Assembly (NCBI GenBank): GCA_018609665.1
Contig: JAHENN010000129.1
Span: 1 to 7,449 of the forward strand
Source of the DNA: Haloarculaceae archaeon
GTDB lineage: Archaea > Halobacteriota > Halobacteria > Halobacteriales > Haloarculaceae
Length of the DNA: 7,449 nucleotides
Reading direction: 5' to 3'
Below the pieces are notes generated by a model. That model made no database searches, was not told the DNA's origin, and saw only the letters and a list, made by a program, of their open reading frames with translations. Positions within the stretch are counted from its first letter, which is position 1, and each line of letters opens with the position of its first letter. This document shows, one piece after another, positions 5,483 through 7,449 of the stretch. Both the position numbers and the translations under genes were made by a program.

Positions 5483-5493
5483 AATAAGTATTT
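5483..5493. promoter_or_regulatory. Bidirectional TATA core shared by btuF and btuC
   Basis: AATAAGTATTT is the only AT-rich block in the 55-bp gap. Its core AATA-NN-TATT is near-palindromic. Its centre (5487.5) is 27.5 nt from the A of the btuF ATG (5460) and 28.5 nt from the A of the btuC ATG (5516), so it is placed for leaderless transcription both ways. A TCTAGA palindrome at 5495-5500 follows on the btuC side. No riboswitch could fit. Confidence 0.65.
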
Positions 5494-5515
5494 GTCTAGA
5501 GCAAGTAGCGTTGTC

Positions 5516-6562
5516 ATGGTCCTTCGACGGACGGCGGCGTGGTCGGCAGGGCTCGCCGGGCTGCTCGTCGCCGTCGTGGCGACGAGCGCGACCGTCGGGC
5601 AGGCGGAGATCGGCCGCCGGGCGGTGGTGGCCGCCGTGCTGGAGGGGGTCGCGGTGCCGGCTCCGACGGCCGACGGGGTGGTCTGGTACCGTCCGTTCGA
5701 GGTCGCGGTCCCGGAGACGACGGCCGTCATCGTCCGCCGGATTCGGCTGCCGCGGATCGCTCTCGGCGCCGTCGTCGGCTTCGCGCTGGCGCTGGCCGGG
5801 GCCGTCATGCAGGGCTTCTTCCGGAACCCGATGGCCGACCCCTCCATTATCGGCGTCTCGACGGGCGCCGCCGTCGGCGCCGTCGCCTTCATCGTCCTGC
5901 CGGTGTCGGTCCCGTTCGGGCTGCCGGCCGCCGCCTTCGTTGGCGCCCTGCTTTCGGCCTTCGGCGTCTACCTCATCGCCACCGAGGGCGGCCGGACGCC
6001 GGTCGCCACGCTGCTTCTGGCCGGCGTCGCCGTCCAGGCGTTTCTCGGGGCCGTCATCTCGTATCTGCTGCTGCAGGCCGGCGACGGCCTCGAGACGGCC
6101 GTCTACTGGCTGATGGGCCACCTCCAGAACGGCACCTGGGGCCGGGTCCGGGTCGCGCTGCCGGTCGTCGCGGTGCTGTTCGTGGTCCTGCTCGCACACG
6201 CGAGCGAACTGAACGCCCTGCTGCTCGGCGAGGAAGAGGCCCACACGCTCGGCGTCGAGGTCGAGCGGACGAAGCGGCTCCTGCTGGCGGCGTCCAGCGT
6301 CGTCACCGCCGCCGCCGTCGCCGTCGCCGGCGTCATCGGCTTCGTCGGCCTCATCGTCCCGCACGTGATGCGGCTGCTCGTCGGCCCGGACCACCGGATC
6401 CTGCTGCCGACGAGCGCGCTCGCAGGAGCGGTCTTCCTCGTGGCGACCGACACCGTCGCGCGGATGGGCCCCGCCGAGATGCCCGTCGGCATCATCACCG
6501 CCGCCCTCGGGGCGCCCTTCTTTCTCTATCTCCTCCGGAACCGGGAGGTGCACGCGCTGTGA
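5516..6562 (+). CDS. btuC: ABC transporter permease BtuC (FecCD family)
   Basis: This 348-residue polytopic permease forms the membrane channel of the type II importer with BtuF and BtuD. FecCD-family signatures are clear: RLPRIALGAVVGFALALAG (78-96), MQGFFRNPMADPSIIGVSTG (98-117; the usual block is NPLADP..LG), GVIGFVGLIVPHVMRLLVGPDHR (272-294; the cytoplasmic coupling region that docks to the ATPase) and the C-terminal EMPVGIITAALGAPFFLYLL (321-340). Length and about ten membrane segments fit BtuC/FhuB-half type permeases. ATG 5516 is preferred over an in-frame TTG at 5492, because the TATA core overlaps that TTG and lies 28 nt before ATG 5516. The stop overlaps the btuD start as GTGA. Substrate assignment to cobalamin rests on resemblance to the haloarchaeal btuFCD arrangement; iron-siderophore permeases look very similar. 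Confidence 0.92.
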   Translation: MVLRRTAAWSAGLAGLLVAVVATSATVGQAEIGRRAVVAAVLEGVAVPAPTADGVVWYRPFEVAVPETTAVIVRRIRLPRIALGAVVGFALALAGAVMQGFFRNPMADPSIIGVSTGAAVGAVAFIVLPVSVPFGLPAAAFVGALLSAFGVYLIATEGGRTPVATLLLAGVAVQAFLGAVISYLLLQAGDGLETAVYWLMGHLQNGTWGRVRVALPVVAVLFVVLLAHASELNALLLGEEEAHTLGVEVERTKRLLLAASSVVTAAAVAVAGVIGFVGLIVPHVMRLLVGPDHRILLPTSALAGAVFLVATDTVARMGPAEMPVGIITAALGAPFFLYLLRNREVHAL

Positions 6563-7449
6563 TACGCCTCGAGGACGTCACGGTCGAACTCGGCGGGACG
6601 ACCGTCCTCGAGTCGGTGTCGACGACCGTCGAGGCGGGGCGGTTCCTCGCGCTCGTGGGGCCGAACGGGGCCGGGAAGACGACGCTGCTGCGGACCTGCA
6701 ACGGGGTGCTGACGCCGGACGACGGCGCCGTCGCCGTCGACGGCGAGCCCGTCGCCTCGCTGTCGGCGCGGGCGCTGGGCCGGACCGTCGCGACCGTCCC
6801 CCAGGAGACGAACCTCGCCTTCGACTTCGACGTCAGGGACGTCGTCACGATGGGCCGAACGCCGCACCGCTCGCGGTTCGCGACCGCCGACGACGCCGAC
6901 CGCGAGGCCGTCGAGGCCGCCCTCGAACGGACCGGGACGGCACAGTTTGCCGACCGCTCGGTCGGCGAGCTGAGCGGCGGCGAGCGCCAGCGCGTCCTGC
7001 TGGCGCGGGCGCTGGCGCAGTCGACGCCGGTGCTGTTGCTGGACGAACCGACCGCCAGCCTCGACATCGACCACCAGGTCCGGACCCTGTCGCTGGCGCG
7101 GGAGCTGGCTGCCGACGGCCGGACGGTCGTCGCCGCCATCCACGACCTCGACCTGGCGGCGCGGTTCTGCGACGCGGTCGCGCTGCTCGCGGACGGCCGG
7201 CTGCTGGCGACCGGGCCGCCGGAGGCGGTGTTCACCGCCGACCGCCTCGAGTCGGCCTTCGGCGTCCGGACCGCGGTCACGACGAACCCGACGACGGGGA
7301 CGACGACCGCGACGCCGCTGCCAGAGGCGTCGTCGACCGACCGCCGGGTCCACGTCCTCGGCGGCGGCCGTCGGGCCGCCCGCGTGGTCGGACGGCTCGC
7401 CGGAGCGGGCGCGACGGTGACCGCGGGCGTGCTCCCGGCCGGCGACGTC
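6559..7449 (+). CDS. btuD: ABC transporter ATPase BtuD with C-terminal Rossmann-like extension, 3' end outside window
   Basis: The first 297 residues of the cytoplasmic ATPase that powers BtuC are present. The motifs are complete: Walker A GPNGAGKTT (34-42), Q-loop Gln82 (VPQET), signature LSGGERQ (138-144), Walker B VLLLDEP (158-164), D-loop SLD (167-169) and H-loop His195 (AAIHDLD). The start is GTG 6559, overlapping the btuC stop by GTGA and giving IRLEDVTVE, the usual first strand; this points to translational coupling. After the ATPase core (about 1-238) a Thr-rich linker (241-252) leads into HVLGGGRRAARVVGRLAGAG (265-284) and TAGVLPAGDV, a Gly-rich beta-alpha-beta start like a Rossmann domain. 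Such an extension is, to my knowledge, found on archaeal corrinoid/iron ATPases of about 400 residues; its role is not established. It is cut by the window edge here. Confidence 0.92.
   Translation, partial: MIRLEDVTVELGGTTVLESVSTTVEAGRFLALVGPNGAGKTTLLRTCNGVLTPDDGAVAVDGEPVASLSARALGRTVATVPQETNLAFDFDVRDVVTMGRTPHRSRFATADDADREAVEAALERTGTAQFADRSVGELSGGERQRVLLARALAQSTPVLLLDEPTASLDIDHQVRTLSLARELAADGRTVVAAIHDLDLAARFCDAVALLADGRLLATGPPEAVFTADRLESAFGVRTAVTTNPTTGTTTATPLPEASSTDRRVHVLGGGRRAARVVGRLAGAGATVTAGVLPAGDV

Noticed and set aside
5461..5515. Cobalamin riboswitch in front of the btu genes
   Set aside because: The gap is only 55 bp, shared by two divergent genes that are probably leaderless, far too short for the aptamer, and no B12-box-like sequence is seen.
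5461..5892. Upstream starts for the BtuF-like protein (for example ATG at 5517)
   Set aside because: These would destroy the signal peptide arrangement and overlap btuC; the TATA core fits a leaderless start at 5460.

Overview
The window is chromosomal-type DNA from a haloarchaeon (class Halobacteria; the genus cannot be resolved by eye). The evidence is very high GC with third positions almost all G or C, acidic proteins, TATA-like elements about 27-28 nt before start codons (leaderless transcription), archaeal-type SRP19 and Gar1 genes, and an archaeal PGF-CTERM-like anchor on a solute-binding protein.

Layout. 1-1211 (-): an OFA-type major facilitator transporter whose 3' end is cut by the window edge and whose last 67 bases exactly repeat an N-terminal part of the same gene. 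1212-1479: a regulatory gap with an AT-rich, repeat-dense island. 1480-1686 (+): a small two-helix membrane protein. 1724-2722 (+): an ornithine cyclodeaminase/mu-crystallin-fold oxidoreductase with altered active-site positions. 4342-2719 (-): SRP19, Gar1 and a presenilin-like (PSH) intramembrane aspartyl protease in one direction. 5460-4387 (-): BtuF-like binding protein. 5516-7449 (+): BtuC permease and BtuD ATPase (cut at the right edge).

How the genes work together. BtuF (outside, membrane-anchored), BtuC (membrane channel) and BtuD (cytoplasmic ATPase) form a type II ABC importer, most likely for cobalamin/corrinoids, with haem or iron-siderophore as alternatives. BtuF and BtuC diverge from a 55-bp gap in which a single AT-rich core sits almost exactly midway between the two start codons, at leaderless-promoter distance on both sides. 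BtuC and BtuD overlap by GTGA. SRP19 and Gar1 overlap by ATGA and are followed closely by PSH, so the three probably share the promoter in front of SRP19; this joins protein targeting, rRNA pseudouridylation and membrane proteolysis in one transcript.

I find no new defence or mobile system here. The signals most worth checking are the exact intragenic repeat in the MFS gene (real conversion or assembly fault), the active-site substitutions in the ornithine cyclodeaminase homologue, the operator-like island before the small membrane protein, and the symmetric divergent btu promoter.
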